DNA of 64,000 nt, from contig NZ_JAFCJI010000001.1 of NCBI RefSeq assembly GCF_018131105.1, positions 496,001 to 560,000 of the forward strand, in the 5' to 3' direction. Position numbers and translations under genes: made by a program. This document shows positions 42,150 through 51,746 of this stretch, one piece after another; the stretch's first letter is position 1, and the number at the start of each line of letters is the position of its first letter. The notes below the pieces were generated by a model, which was given only the letters and a program-made list of their open reading frames with translations, was not told where the DNA came from and ran no database searches. Source of the DNA: Bradyrhizobium manausense (GTDB taxonomy: Bacteria > Pseudomonadota > Alphaproteobacteria > Rhizobiales > Xanthobacteraceae).

Positions 42150-43541
42150 ATGACGAAAGATCCGTCTCTAAGTCAGGCTTGGATTTCTGACTGGCGCCCC
42201 GAAGATGAGGCGTTCTGGAATGCGGGCGGCAATGCCGTCGCCCGGCGTAACCTGATCTGGTCGATCGTCGCCGAACACATCGGCTTTTCGGTCTGGCTGA
42301 TCTGGAGCATCGTCACCACCAAGCTGCCGCAGGCCGGCTTCCACTATTCCACCGACGAGCTGTTTCAGCTGATCGCGGTGCCGGGGCTGATCGGCGCATT
42401 GATGCGCTTCCCCTACACCTTCGCGGTCACGACCTTCGGCGGCCGCAACTGGACCATTTTCAGCGCAGCCGTGCTGTTTATTCCGACGCTGTCGCTCGCC
42501 TATTTCGTGAGCCAGCCCGATACGCCGTTCTGGCTGATGCTGCTGGTGGCTTCGACCGCCGGTCTCGGCGGCGGCAATTTCGCCTCCAGCATGACCAACA
42601 TCTCGTTTTTCTTCCCCGACCGGATGAAGGGCTGGGCGCTCGGCCTGAATGCGGCCGGCGGCAATATCGGCGTCTCCAGCGTGCAGCTGCTGACGCCGAT
42701 CCTGATGACACTCGGGGTCATCAACCTGTTCCAGGCAAGTCCCGTCGGCGGTGTGTTCCTGCAAAACGCCGGCCTGATGTGGGTGCTGCCGATCGCGGTC
42801 GCGGTGTTCGGCGCGGTGTTCTTCATGAACAACCTCACCGCGGCCAAGTCGTCGATCAAGAACCAGCTCGCGGTGGTCAAGCGCAAGCACACCTGGATCA
42901 TGGCCTATCTCTATATCGGCACGTTCGGATCCTTCATCGGCTATTCGGCTGCGTTCCCGCTGCTGATCAAGACGCAGTTTCCGACGGTGACGATCGCGAT
43001 CGCGTTCCTCGGGCCTCTGGTCGGCTCGCTGTCGCGACCGCTTGGCGGCCTGCTTGCCGACAAGATCGGCGGCTCGATCCTGACGTTCTGGAATTTCATG
43101 GTGATGGCGGCCGCAACCGTCGGCGTGCTCTACTTCGTCGGGCAGCAGGACTTCATCGGCTTCCTGTCGATGTTCCTGATCCTGTTCGTCACGACGGGCA
43201 TCGGCAACGGCTCGACCTATCGCATGATCCCTTCGATCTTCCGCGAGCAGAACCTGTTCAAGGTGCGCGGCGAAGGCGATGCGGCACGGGCGGTCGCGCT
43301 GAAGACGGCGAGCATCGAGAGCGGTGCGGCGGTCGGCTTCATCGGCGCGGTCGGTGCCGTCGGCGGCTATCTGATCCCGAGTGGTTTCGGCAAGTCGATC
43401 GCCATGACCGGCGGTCCGCAGCTCGCGCTCGTGATCTATCTCGCCTTCTACGCCTCCTGTCTCGCGCTCACCTGGTGGTTCTATCTGCGTCGCAGCCCAC
43501 AGGGCGAAGGCGCCGGAAGCCTCGCCGAAGCGAGGATCTAG
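42150..43541 (+). CDS. narK: Nitrate/nitrite transporter, NarK type (MFS)
   Basis: The 463-residue carrier has 12 helices and the nitrate signature GLGGGNFASSMTNISFFFP in helix 5. An arginine in LIGALMRFPYTFAV is at the position that binds nitrate in NarK. It takes nitrate into the cell for assimilation. AAAGGGA lies before ATG 42150. It is followed by a flavoprotein and the nitrate reductase catalytic subunit on the same strand, which is the Bradyrhizobium assimilation operon without the haemoglobin gene. Confidence 0.9.
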   Translation: MTKDPSLSQAWISDWRPEDEAFWNAGGNAVARRNLIWSIVAEHIGFSVWLIWSIVTTKLPQAGFHYSTDELFQLIAVPGLIGALMRFPYTFAVTTFGGRNWTIFSAAVLFIPTLSLAYFVSQPDTPFWLMLLVASTAGLGGGNFASSMTNISFFFPDRMKGWALGLNAAGGNIGVSSVQLLTPILMTLGVINLFQASPVGGVFLQNAGLMWVLPIAVAVFGAVFFMNNLTAAKSSIKNQLAVVKRKHTWIMAYLYIGTFGSFIGYSAAFPLLIKTQFPTVTIAIAFLGPLVGSLSRPLGGLLADKIGGSILTFWNFMVMAAATVGVLYFVGQQDFIGFLSMFLILFVTTGIGNGSTYRMIPSIFREQNLFKVRGEGDAARAVALKTASIESGAAVGFIGAVGAVGGYLIPSGFGKSIAMTGGPQLALVIYLAFYASCLALTWWFYLRRSPQGEGAGSLAEARI

Positions 43542-43552
43542 GATACGTACCC

Positions 43553-43578
43553 GCTTCTCCCCGTACGCGGGGAGAAGC
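43553..43578. repeat. Short palindromic repeat between narK and the flavoprotein gene
   Basis: GCTTCTCCCC and GGGGAGAAGC pair around GTACGC. This is the core of a very common rhizobial intergenic repeat. It stands where the haemoglobin gene bjgb is found in the B. diazoefficiens operon. Confidence 0.7.
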
Positions 43579-43608
43579 TCCACGGCAGGCTTGGAACAGG
43601 AAGGTCTC

Positions 43609-44823
43609 ATGAGTGAACCGCTCGTCATCGTCGGGAACGGAATGGCAGCCGCGCGTCTGGTCGACGAACTCGCCAAGACGGCGCTCGGTCGCTATGCGAT
43701 CGCCGTGATCGGTGAGGAGCCGCGGCTCGCTTACAACAGGGTGCTGCTCTCGTCAGTGCTGGCCGGCGAGACTGGCTCGCACGAGATCGATTTGAGACCT
43801 GCGGACTGGTGGCGCCATCGCGGCGTCACCGTGCGCTACGGATATCGCGTCACCGAGATCGATACCGGCCGCCGCGAGCTCAAGATATCAGGCGAAGAGA
43901 GCATGGAATATTCCAAGCTCGTGCTCGCCGTCGGATCGACGCCGCTGCGGCTCAAGGTGCCCGGCGCCGATCTCGCCGGCGTGCACACCTTTCGCGACAC
44001 CCGCGACGTCGATCTGCTGTTGGCGCTGGCGGCGGCGAAGAAGCGCGTCGTCGTGGTCGGCGGCGGTCTGCTGGGTCTCGAAGCGGCTTATGGTCTTGCG
44101 AAAGCCGGCGCACCCGTGACGCTGCTGCATCTGATGGACCGTTTGATGGAGCGTCAGCTCGATGGGCCTGCCGCTGATCTGCTCAAGACGCTGGTGGAGC
44201 GCAAGGGCGTCCGTATCCTGCTCAACGCCTCGACCGCCCGCATCCACGGTGAGGGCCACGTCCAGGCCGTCGAGCTTGCCGACGGCAGCCGCATCGAGGC
44301 GGACGCCGTGATCTTCGCCGCTGGCATCAGGCCCAACATTGCGCTGGCCGAGGAGGCCGGCATTGCCGTCAACCGCGGCATCGTCGTCAACGACGTGATG
44401 CAGACCGCATCGTCGGACATCTTCGCGCTCGGCGAATGCGCGGAGCATCGCGGCATCTGCTACGGCCTGGTCGAGCCGGCCTATGAGCAGGCGCGCGTGC
44501 TGGCGCGGCATCTCGGCGGCCGTCCCGCCGCCTATCAGGGCAGCGTGGTCGCGACCAATCTGAAAGTATCCGGCGTCAGCGTGTTCTCTGCCGGCGACTT
44601 CATGGGCGCCGACGGCAGCGAGAGCCTGGTGCTGACCGACCGCAGGCGCGGCACCTACAAGAAGCTCGTGATCGCAGACGGACGCCTCACCGGCGCGGTG
44701 CTGATCGGCGATACTGCGGAAGCGCTCTGGTATCTCGAGCTGATCCGTACCCGCGAGAAGATCGCCGGGATTCGCGCCGACATGATGTTTGGCCGCACCC
44801 TTGTGGCTCCCAAGGCGGCTTGA
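43609..44823 (+). CDS. flp: FAD/NAD(P)-dependent electron donor of assimilatory nitrate reductase (Flp-like)
   Basis: The 404-residue pyridine-nucleotide oxidoreductase has an N-terminal FAD site (IVGNGMAAARLVDEL), the second nucleotide-binding motif VVVGGGLLGLEAAYGLAKAG and the closing SDIFALGECAEH segment that binds the flavin ribityl. It lacks the sirohaem domains of NirB, so it is the stand-alone flavin part. In Bradyrhizobium the Flp protein passes electrons from NAD(P)H to the nitrate reductase NasC. AGGAAGG precedes ATG 43609. The reductase gene starts one base after its stop. Confidence 0.85.
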   Translation: MSEPLVIVGNGMAAARLVDELAKTALGRYAIAVIGEEPRLAYNRVLLSSVLAGETGSHEIDLRPADWWRHRGVTVRYGYRVTEIDTGRRELKISGEESMEYSKLVLAVGSTPLRLKVPGADLAGVHTFRDTRDVDLLLALAAAKKRVVVVGGGLLGLEAAYGLAKAGAPVTLLHLMDRLMERQLDGPAADLLKTLVERKGVRILLNASTARIHGEGHVQAVELADGSRIEADAVIFAAGIRPNIALAEEAGIAVNRGIVVNDVMQTASSDIFALGECAEHRGICYGLVEPAYEQARVLARHLGGRPAAYQGSVVATNLKVSGVSVFSAGDFMGADGSESLVLTDRRRGTYKKLVIADGRLTGAVLIGDTAEALWYLELIRTREKIAGIRADMMFGRTLVAPKAA

Positions 44824-44824
44824 G

Positions 44825-47530
44825 ATGACGGCGATCGACCCGGCGTTGCGCGCGATCAAGACAACCTGTCCCTATTGCGGCGTCGGCTGTGGCGTGCTCG
44901 CAACGCCCGATGGCGCGGGCGGCGCGGCGATCGCCGGCGATCCTGACCATCCCGCCAATTTCGGTCGCCTGTGCTCGAAGGGATCGGCGCTCGGCGAAAC
45001 CGTCGGGCTCGAGGGCCGGCTGCTCTACCCGATGATCCGCTGCAAGGGCGCGCTGGAGCGCGTCGCCTGGAGCGACGCGCTCGACCACGTCGCTCATCGC
45101 ATCCAGCACATCGTGGCGCGTGACGGCGCCGACGCGGTCGCGTTCTATCTCTCCGGTCAACTCCTCACCGAAGATTACTACGTCGCCAACAAGCTGATGA
45201 AGGGGTTTATCGGCACCGCGAATGTCGACACCAATTCGCGGCTTTGCATGTCGTCTTCGGTCGCCGGCCATCGCCGCGCCTTCGGTGCCGACACCGTGCC
45301 CGGCTGCTACGAGGATCTCGACCAGGCCGATCTGCTGGTCCTTGTCGGCTCCAATGCCGCATGGTGCCATCCCGTGCTGTTCCAGCGCATGCTGAAGAAC
45401 CGTGGGGAGCGCGGCGCGCGCATGATCGTGATCGATCCGCGCCGCACCGATACCGCTGATGACGTCGATCTCTTCCTCGGCCTCAAGCCCGGTACCGACA
45501 CCGCGCTGTTCTCAGGCCTGTTCGCGCATCTTGCCGACAGCGGAGCGCTTGATCAGGATTACATCGCGAACAATACGGCCGGCTTCGACGATGCTCTGGC
45601 GCGCGCGCGCAACATCGCCGGCAACGTCACCGCGACCGCGCTGGCGACGGGCCTCTCCGAGCAGGACGTCGCCACCTTCTTCAGGATGTTCCGCGACACC
45701 GAGCGGGTCGTCACGTTGTATTCACAAGGCGTCAACCAGTCTGCGCAGGGCACCGACAAGGTCAATGCGATCCTGAATTGCCATCTTGCGACGGGGCGGA
45801 TCGGCAAGCTCGGTGCCTCGCCGTTCTCGCTTACCGGCCAGCCCAATGCGATGGGTGGCCGCGAGGTTGGCGGCCTCGCCAATCAGCTCGCCGCGCATAT
45901 GGGCTTCACGCCGCCGGATATCGACCGGGTCAGGCGGTTCTGGAAGGCGCCCCGTATCGCCACCCATGAAGGGCTGAAGGCGGTGCAGCTGTTCGAGGCG
46001 ATCAACCGTGGCGAGGTCAAGGCATTGTGGGTGATGGGCACCAATCCCGCGGTGTCGCTGCCCGATGCCGATATCGTGCGCGAGGCGCTGAAGAAGCTCG
46101 AGCTGTTCGTGGTCTCCGAGAACGTGCTTTCCAATGACACGGTCGAGGCCGACCCGCACGTGCTGCTGCCGGCACTGGCCTGGGGCGAGAAGTCGGGCAC
46201 GGTGACCAATTCCGAGCGCCGCATCTCGCGCCAGCGGTCATTTTTGCCGGCGCCAGGCGAGGCGCGGCCGGACTGGTGGATCCTGAGCGAGACCGCCAAA
46301 CGCCTCGGCTTCGGCGACAGCTTCAATTACAAATCCGCTGCGGAGATCTTTCGCGAGCATGCCGCACTCTCCGCATTCGAGAACGACGGCAGCCGCGATT
46401 TCGACATCGGCGCGCTGACGTCGCTGTCCGACGAAGCCTTCGACGCCCTAAAGCCGGTGCAATGGCCCGCGCGTGAAGGCGAGGCTCCAAGCGAACGCTT
46501 CTTCGCGAGCGGCAGCTTCTTCACCAACGACGGCAAGGGCCGCTTCGTTGCGCCGGAGGTGCCGGCGCTGCGCAGCGAGACCGGGCCGTCGCGTCCCCTG
46601 CGGCTCAATACCGGGCGCATCCGCGACCAGTGGCACACCATGACGCGCACGGGGCTGAGCCAGCGGCTTGGTGCCCATCTGCCCGAGCCGTTCGTCGAGA
46701 TTCACCCTGATGATGCCGGCAAATACGGCATCGTCCATGACGGCTATGCCCTCATCACCACCGATCACGGCCGGTGCATTCTCAAGGCCGTCGTCAGCGC
46801 GCGGCAGCAGCGCGGTACGTTGTTCGCGCCGATCCACTGGAGCGCGATGAATGCCTCGCACGGTCGCGTCGGCGCGCTGGTCGCCCCGTTCACTGATCCC
46901 TTCTCCGGGCAGCCGGAATCGAAGGCGACCCCGGCGGCGATTGTGCCCTATGACTATGTCTTCCGCGGCTTTGCGCTGTCGCGACGTCTGCTCGATCTGC
47001 CGCCCGGCGTGTTGTGGACCCGCGTCACGGTTGCCGGCGGTTTCGGCTATCTGTTCGCAGACAATGCAGATCTGTCGCGCTGGCCGGCTTGGGTCAATGG
47101 TCTCGCAGGCGAGGACGTCGCCGACTACCGCGATGTCGGCGGCGGGATTTTTCGCGCAGCCTCGTTTTCGCGCGATCGCATCGAGACCTGCCTTTTCGTC
47201 GGCCCCGCGCACGATGCCGGCGATTGGGACGTGGTGAAGAGCCTGTTCGCAGCCGATCACGTCACCGACGATCAGCGCCGCATGCTGCTGTCGGGCAAGT
47301 CCAGCGAAGGTGCTGCATCGACCGGCCCGATCGTCTGCGCCTGCTTCGGCGTCGGCCGTGGTGCCATCTGCGACACCATCGCGAGCGGCGCCCGAACCGC
47401 CGCGGAGATCGGCGCAAGGCTCAAGGCCGGCACCAATTGCGGCTCCTGCATCCCGGAGTTGAAGCGCCTGATCGCGGCGACGGACGTTGTGCCGGCGAAG
47501 CAGGCGAAGCTCGCCGGGGTTGCGAGGTAG
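44825..47530 (+). CDS. nasC: Assimilatory nitrate reductase, catalytic subunit
   Basis: The 901-residue molybdopterin oxidoreductase has an N-terminal 4Fe-4S site (Cys15, Cys18, Cys22 and Cys50 in TCPYCGVGCGV and CSKGSALGE). The molybdenum-ligating cysteine is Cys141 in SRLCMSS. A C-terminal BFD-like 2Fe-2S domain has Cys838, Cys840, Cys872 and Cys875 (CACFG and TNCGSC). This layout is that of cytoplasmic NasA/NasC enzymes that reduce nitrate to nitrite. It is the last gene of the operon. A nitrite reductase gene is not in the window. Confidence 0.92.
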   Translation: MTAIDPALRAIKTTCPYCGVGCGVLATPDGAGGAAIAGDPDHPANFGRLCSKGSALGETVGLEGRLLYPMIRCKGALERVAWSDALDHVAHRIQHIVARDGADAVAFYLSGQLLTEDYYVANKLMKGFIGTANVDTNSRLCMSSSVAGHRRAFGADTVPGCYEDLDQADLLVLVGSNAAWCHPVLFQRMLKNRGERGARMIVIDPRRTDTADDVDLFLGLKPGTDTALFSGLFAHLADSGALDQDYIANNTAGFDDALARARNIAGNVTATALATGLSEQDVATFFRMFRDTERVVTLYSQGVNQSAQGTDKVNAILNCHLATGRIGKLGASPFSLTGQPNAMGGREVGGLANQLAAHMGFTPPDIDRVRRFWKAPRIATHEGLKAVQLFEAINRGEVKALWVMGTNPAVSLPDADIVREALKKLELFVVSENVLSNDTVEADPHVLLPALAWGEKSGTVTNSERRISRQRSFLPAPGEARPDWWILSETAKRLGFGDSFNYKSAAEIFREHAALSAFENDGSRDFDIGALTSLSDEAFDALKPVQWPAREGEAPSERFFASGSFFTNDGKGRFVAPEVPALRSETGPSRPLRLNTGRIRDQWHTMTRTGLSQRLGAHLPEPFVEIHPDDAGKYGIVHDGYALITTDHGRCILKAVVSARQQRGTLFAPIHWSAMNASHGRVGALVAPFTDPFSGQPESKATPAAIVPYDYVFRGFALSRRLLDLPPGVLWTRVTVAGGFGYLFADNADLSRWPAWVNGLAGEDVADYRDVGGGIFRAASFSRDRIETCLFVGPAHDAGDWDVVKSLFAADHVTDDQRRMLLSGKSSEGAASTGPIVCACFGVGRGAICDTIASGARTAAEIGARLKAGTNCGSCIPELKRLIAATDVVPAKQAKLAGVAR

Positions 47531-47546
47531 GGACCACTTCCTCCAA

Positions 47547-47576
47547 CGTCATTGCTTCGCTGCGCTTGCAATGACG
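47547..47576. repeat. Minimal copy of the CGTCATTGC palindrome
   Basis: CGTCATTGC, then a TTCGCTGCGC core, then TTGCAATGACG. It is a short version of the element at 21558, lying just after the nitrate reductase stop and able to act as a terminator. Confidence 0.5.
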
Positions 47577-47721
47577 GCGTGGATGTAGTTCTGCGCGATA
47601 GCCATAAGAGGCCGCTGGCGCGCCCAACGCCCTCAATTCAGCCATGCCCTCCGCCCCAATCGACGCGCCCGCGATTGTGCCTTATGGTGCCGCGCGCTGC
47701 CCTCTCAACACCAATAAAAAC

Positions 47722-48621
47722 ATGATGTACCTGGAAACGCCGCCGCGCCTGATCGAAACCAGAATCTTCTCCGCCATGCCCGACACGTTCCGCCGCAAGG
47801 GCGTGCGGACGGACTGGGCCGATGCCAACCGGCCGGGCGTGCCGACAGATAGCTTCATCGAAGGGCCATCGTTCGACAAAGACGGCAATCTCTATATCGT
47901 CGACATTCCCTTCGGTCGCATTTTCCGCATCACGCCTGATGGGGTGTGGTCGCTCGTGATCGAATATGACGGCTGGCCGAATGGGCTGAAGATCGCGGCT
48001 GACGGTCGCATCCTGGTCGCCGACTACATGCACGGCGTCATGGAGCTCGACGCCAAAGCCGGACGGATCAAGCCGATCCTGACGTCGCGAAATTCGGAAT
48101 CGTTCCGCGGCTGCAACGATCTGCATCTTGCCTCCAACGGCGACATCTTTTTCACCGATCAGGGGCAGACCGGGCTGCATGATCCCAGCGGGCGCGTCTA
48201 TCGCCTGACGGCGGCCGGCCGGCTCGATTGTCTCATCGACACCGGCATCAGCCCGAACGGGCTCGTGCTCGATCCGAGCGAGAAGGTGCTGTTCGTTGCT
48301 ATGACGCGCGACAATGCGGTGTGGCGGCTGCCGTTCATGAAGGACGGCAGCGTGTCAAAGGTCGGCCGGTTCTGCTCGCTGTTCGGCACCTCGGGTCCCG
48401 ACGGCCTGACCATGGATGCTTCCGGCCGCCTGTTCGTCGGCCACGCCTCGCTCGGCCATGTCTTCGTGTTCGCCCCGAATGGTGAGCTGATTGCGCGGAT
48501 CAAGTCATGCGCGGGACCGAACTGCACCAACGTCGCGATTGGTGGCGCGAACAAGGATCGGCTCTATATCACGGAGTCTGCGACCGGCAGCGTGCTGGTG
48601 GCTGACATCGGTGGACTGTAG
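47722..48621 (+). CDS. SMP-30/gluconolactonase-type beta-propeller protein
   Basis: The product is about 299 residues with six repeats of the SMP-30 fold. A metal-binding Glu lies early in SFIEGPSFDKDGNLYIVD, an Asn/Asp pair in RGCNDLHLASNGDIFFTD, and GISPNGLVLDPSEKVLFVAMTRDN marks the metal-site Asn and Asp. It probably hydrolyses a lactone; the substrate is unknown. The start is not decided by a ribosome site. ATG 47722 begins at the conserved part, while ATG 47644 would add 26 residues of poor composition. An aldo/keto reductase gene follows by eight bases. Confidence 0.8.
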   Translation: MMYLETPPRLIETRIFSAMPDTFRRKGVRTDWADANRPGVPTDSFIEGPSFDKDGNLYIVDIPFGRIFRITPDGVWSLVIEYDGWPNGLKIAADGRILVADYMHGVMELDAKAGRIKPILTSRNSESFRGCNDLHLASNGDIFFTDQGQTGLHDPSGRVYRLTAAGRLDCLIDTGISPNGLVLDPSEKVLFVAMTRDNAVWRLPFMKDGSVSKVGRFCSLFGTSGPDGLTMDASGRLFVGHASLGHVFVFAPNGELIARIKSCAGPNCTNVAIGGANKDRLYITESATGSVLVADIGGL

Positions 48622-48629
48622 GAACCAGC

Positions 48630-49469
48630 ATGAACAAGCATCCCTTCGGCAAGACCGGAACTGACGTCTCCGTCATCGGGCAGGGCACCTGGTATCTTGA
48701 CCACGGTGACCGCAAGCGCGCGATCGCGGCGCTTCAGCGGGGGGTTGATCTCGGCATGACCCATATCGACACCGCCGAGATGTATGGCGATGCCGAACTC
48801 GTCATCGCGGATGCGATTGCAGGCCGACGCGATGAAGTCTTCCTGGTCTCAAAGGTGCTGCCAAGCAATGCCTCGCGCCGCGGCACCATTACCGCCTGTG
48901 AACGCTCGCTGAAGCGTCTGAAGACGGATCATCTCGATTGCTATCTCCTACACTGGCGCGGATCGTATGATCTCGAAGATACCGTCGCTGCGTTCGACGA
49001 GCTGGTGAAGGCGGGCAAGATCAAATCGTGGGGCGTCTCGAATTTCGACGCCGACGACCTCGACGAGATTCTCGATGTGTCCGGCGAAGGCAAGATCGCT
49101 TGCAATCAAGTGCTCTATCATCTCAAGGAACGTGCGATCGAGCACGCGGTGATCCCGTGGTGCGAGCGGCACAATGTTGCGGTCGTTGCCTATTCGCCGT
49201 TCGGGCATGATGATTTTCCCGATGAGCGCAGTAAGGGTGGCGCCGTGCTCGCGCGCATTGCAGAGACGCGTCGCGCGACGCCGCGTCAGGTCGCGCTGAG
49301 CTTCATCACCCGTGCGACTACGGTGTTCGCGATCCCGAAGGCGTCGTCGGCGGAACACGCCGGCGAAAATGCTGCCGCCGGCGATCTCGTGCTGACGAAA
49401 GAGGAGATTTCGGCGCTGGATGCGGCGTTTCCGCGCGGTCCGAAGCCGCGCGGCCTGCCGATGTTGTAG
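48630..49469 (+). CDS. Aldo/keto reductase
   Basis: The 279-residue TIM-barrel protein has the AKR tetrad at Asp47, Tyr52 (DTAEMYGDA), Lys75 (VSKVLP) and His108 (LLHWRG). It also has the NADPH segment TVFAIPKASSAEHAGENA. It reduces an aldehyde or ketone. The neighbouring lactonase suggests a sugar or sugar-acid substrate. AGGAACC precedes ATG 48630. Only eight bases separate it from the lactonase gene, so they form one unit. Confidence 0.85.
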   Translation: MNKHPFGKTGTDVSVIGQGTWYLDHGDRKRAIAALQRGVDLGMTHIDTAEMYGDAELVIADAIAGRRDEVFLVSKVLPSNASRRGTITACERSLKRLKTDHLDCYLLHWRGSYDLEDTVAAFDELVKAGKIKSWGVSNFDADDLDEILDVSGEGKIACNQVLYHLKERAIEHAVIPWCERHNVAVVAYSPFGHDDFPDERSKGGAVLARIAETRRATPRQVALSFITRATTVFAIPKASSAEHAGENAAAGDLVLTKEEISALDAAFPRGPKPRGLPML

Positions 49470-49657
49470 GGCACAAACCCCCATTATTAATGGAGTATTG
49501 ACGCGCGCGGACCTGAGTGCATATCGGCATCCTGTTTTCGGAAGTTGTGAAAGCGGCGCATTTGTCGTTTTTATAGGCTGTTCTCGATTCGCATTCTTGC
49601 CGGGTTCCCACAGTGACACCGCCGCCCGCCGCAGCCGCAAGGCTCGACAGTATTCCT

Positions 49658-50599
49658 ATGCCCTTGCCCGAGAAGAAGCAGGAGGCTCGCCGCGCGCCTG
49701 CACGCGTCGATCATCCCTTCAAGGGCATCGCGCTGGTGCTGCTGTCGACGATCTTCCTCGGCTGCTCCGACGTCACCTCGAAATATCTGTCGTCGAGCCT
49801 GCCGTCGATCGAGATCACCTGGATCCGCATGGCCACCTTCGCGCTGATGTTCACGCCGGTGATGCTGCCCGGCTCGCCGCTGCACGCGATGCGCACCGAG
49901 CGTCTCGGCCTTCAGCTGATGCGCGGCACAGCGCTGCTCGGCTCTTCGCTGTTCTTCATCACGGGCTTGAGCTTTCTCCCCATTGCGGAAGCCTCCGCCA
50001 CCGGTTTCGTCTCGCCGCTGTTCGTCACCGCGCTCTCGATCATCTTCCTGAGCGAGAAGGTCGGCATGCGCCGCTGGATTGCGACCGCAATCGGCCTGAT
50101 CGGCGTGATCATCATCATACGTCCCGGGTCGAGCGCGTTTCACGTTGCCGCGTTCTTTCCGATCGTCTCTGCGTTCTGCTGGGCTGCGGCATTGATCATG
50201 ACGCGCATGATGAGCGGTCGCGAAGCCGTGGTCACCACCATGGCCTACTCCGCGCTTACGGGCTTTGCGATCATGAGCCTGATGGTGCCGTTCGTCTGGG
50301 TGACGCCGAGCTGGAGCTCGATCGGGTTCGGCATCCTGATCGGCGTTGCCTCCACGGTCGGCCAGTGGATCATCGTGCTCGCCTATCGCTACGGCGATGC
50401 CTCGGTGCTGGCGCCGTTCTCCTACACACAGCTGCTGTGGGTCAGTATCCTGGGCTTCTTCCTGTTCGGTGAAGTGCCTGACGTCTGGACCGTCACCGGC
50501 GCGGCCTTCATCGTCGCCAGCGGTCTCTATATCGCCCATCGCGAGCGCATCCGCCGCGCTCAGCTTCTGGTGCAGGCAGCGCGTTCTCCGAACCCCTGA
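49658..50599 (+). CDS. EamA/DMT-family transporter
   Basis: The product has about ten membrane helices arranged as two EamA repeats (KGIALVLLSTIFLGCSDVTS, then about residue 160 FPIVSAFCWAAALIMTRMMSG). It exports small metabolites or nucleotide sugars; the cargo is unknown. The start is uncertain: ATG 49658 begins about 20 residues before the first helix, and GTG 49613 in frame would add 15. No clear ribosome site helps. It is separated from the aldo/keto reductase gene by about 190 bases without a gene. Confidence 0.82.
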   Translation: MPLPEKKQEARRAPARVDHPFKGIALVLLSTIFLGCSDVTSKYLSSSLPSIEITWIRMATFALMFTPVMLPGSPLHAMRTERLGLQLMRGTALLGSSLFFITGLSFLPIAEASATGFVSPLFVTALSIIFLSEKVGMRRWIATAIGLIGVIIIIRPGSSAFHVAAFFPIVSAFCWAAALIMTRMMSGREAVVTTMAYSALTGFAIMSLMVPFVWVTPSWSSIGFGILIGVASTVGQWIIVLAYRYGDASVLAPFSYTQLLWVSILGFFLFGEVPDVWTVTGAAFIVASGLYIAHRERIRRAQLLVQAARSPNP

Positions 50600-50659
50600 C
50601 GCAAGTTCAGACGTTCGTCTTCGTGCTATCAATGGCTCCAACGTAACGGGAGGAGCCGG

Positions 50660-51739
50660 ATGCGCGCTGCGATTTTCAGGAACGGTGAGATAGTCGTCGG
50701 TCAGATGGCGGAGCCGAAGCCCGGCCCCGGCCAGGTGCTGGTCAAGACGCTCGCCTGCGGCATCTGCGGCTCCGACCTGCACGCGCGCCAGCACGCGCCG
50801 CGGATGGTGGAGATGGCGAAGAAGACCGGGCGAACGCCAATGGACCTGTCGCGCGACGTCGTCTTCGGCCACGAGTTCTGCTGCGAGATCGTGGATTATG
50901 GCCCTGGCACTACCCGCAAGCTCAAGCCGGGCACGCATGTGTGCTCGCTGCCCGCACTGCTGACGCCGGAAGGGATCAAGGGCATCGGCTATTCCAACGA
51001 CTTTGTCGGCGGCTATGCGGAAGCGATGCTGCTCAGCGAGCCGCTGCTGCTGGAAGTGCCGAACGGCCTTGCGCCGGAACACGCCGCACTGACCGAACCG
51101 CTCGCGGTCGGCGTTCATGCGGTGGAGAAAGCAAATATCGGGGGTGGCGAGGTGCCGCTCGTGATCGGCTGCGGCCCCGTCGGGCTTGCCGTGATCGCCG
51201 CGCTCAAGATCAAGGGCCTGCATCCGATCGTCGCCGCCGACTATTCGCCGGCGCGCCGCGCGCTCGCCGCAAAGCTCGGCGCCGATATCGTCGTCGATCC
51301 CAAGGTATCGCAACCCTATGCGACCTGGGCCGAGCACGCGCAGATGTCGGCGGCGGAGAAAGCGGCGCGGCCGCCGTTCCAGGCCATGCTGCCGGCGCTG
51401 AAATCTGCGGTCATCTTCGAATGCGTGGGCGTGCCCGGCCTGCTCCAGCAGGTGTTTGAGGGAGCCCCGCGCGACGCCAAAATCGTCGTGGTCGGCGTCT
51501 GCATGGAAAATGACAAGAACGAGCCCATGCTCGGCATCATGAAGGAGCTCAATGTCCAGTATGTGCTCGGCTACACGCCGGAGGAGTTTGCGGCCTCGCT
51601 GCGCCTGATCGCCGACGGGCAGGTGGATGCCGCGGCGATGGTGACGGCGGAAGTGGGTATCGACGGCGTCGCAACGGCCTTCGCCGATCTCGCCAATCCC
51701 GAAGCGCACACCAAGATCATCGTGCAGCCGTGGCGGTGA
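50660..51739 (+). CDS. Zinc-binding alcohol dehydrogenase (MDR family)
   Basis: The 359-residue dehydrogenase has catalytic zinc ligands at Cys36 (GICGSD) and His71-Glu72 (GHEF), and a Rossmann motif GCGPVG. Unlike the enzyme at 20472 it lacks the four-cysteine structural zinc lobe, and it has a longer insert after the first ligand (QHAPRMVEMAKKTGRTPMD). The family includes threonine/sorbitol-type and other dehydrogenases. The substrate is not readable. GGGAGGAG precedes ATG 50660. Confidence 0.85.
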   Translation: MRAAIFRNGEIVVGQMAEPKPGPGQVLVKTLACGICGSDLHARQHAPRMVEMAKKTGRTPMDLSRDVVFGHEFCCEIVDYGPGTTRKLKPGTHVCSLPALLTPEGIKGIGYSNDFVGGYAEAMLLSEPLLLEVPNGLAPEHAALTEPLAVGVHAVEKANIGGGEVPLVIGCGPVGLAVIAALKIKGLHPIVAADYSPARRALAAKLGADIVVDPKVSQPYATWAEHAQMSAAEKAARPPFQAMLPALKSAVIFECVGVPGLLQQVFEGAPRDAKIVVVGVCMENDKNEPMLGIMKELNVQYVLGYTPEEFAASLRLIADGQVDAAAMVTAEVGIDGVATAFADLANPEAHTKIIVQPWR

Positions 51740-51746
51740 CGATGCC

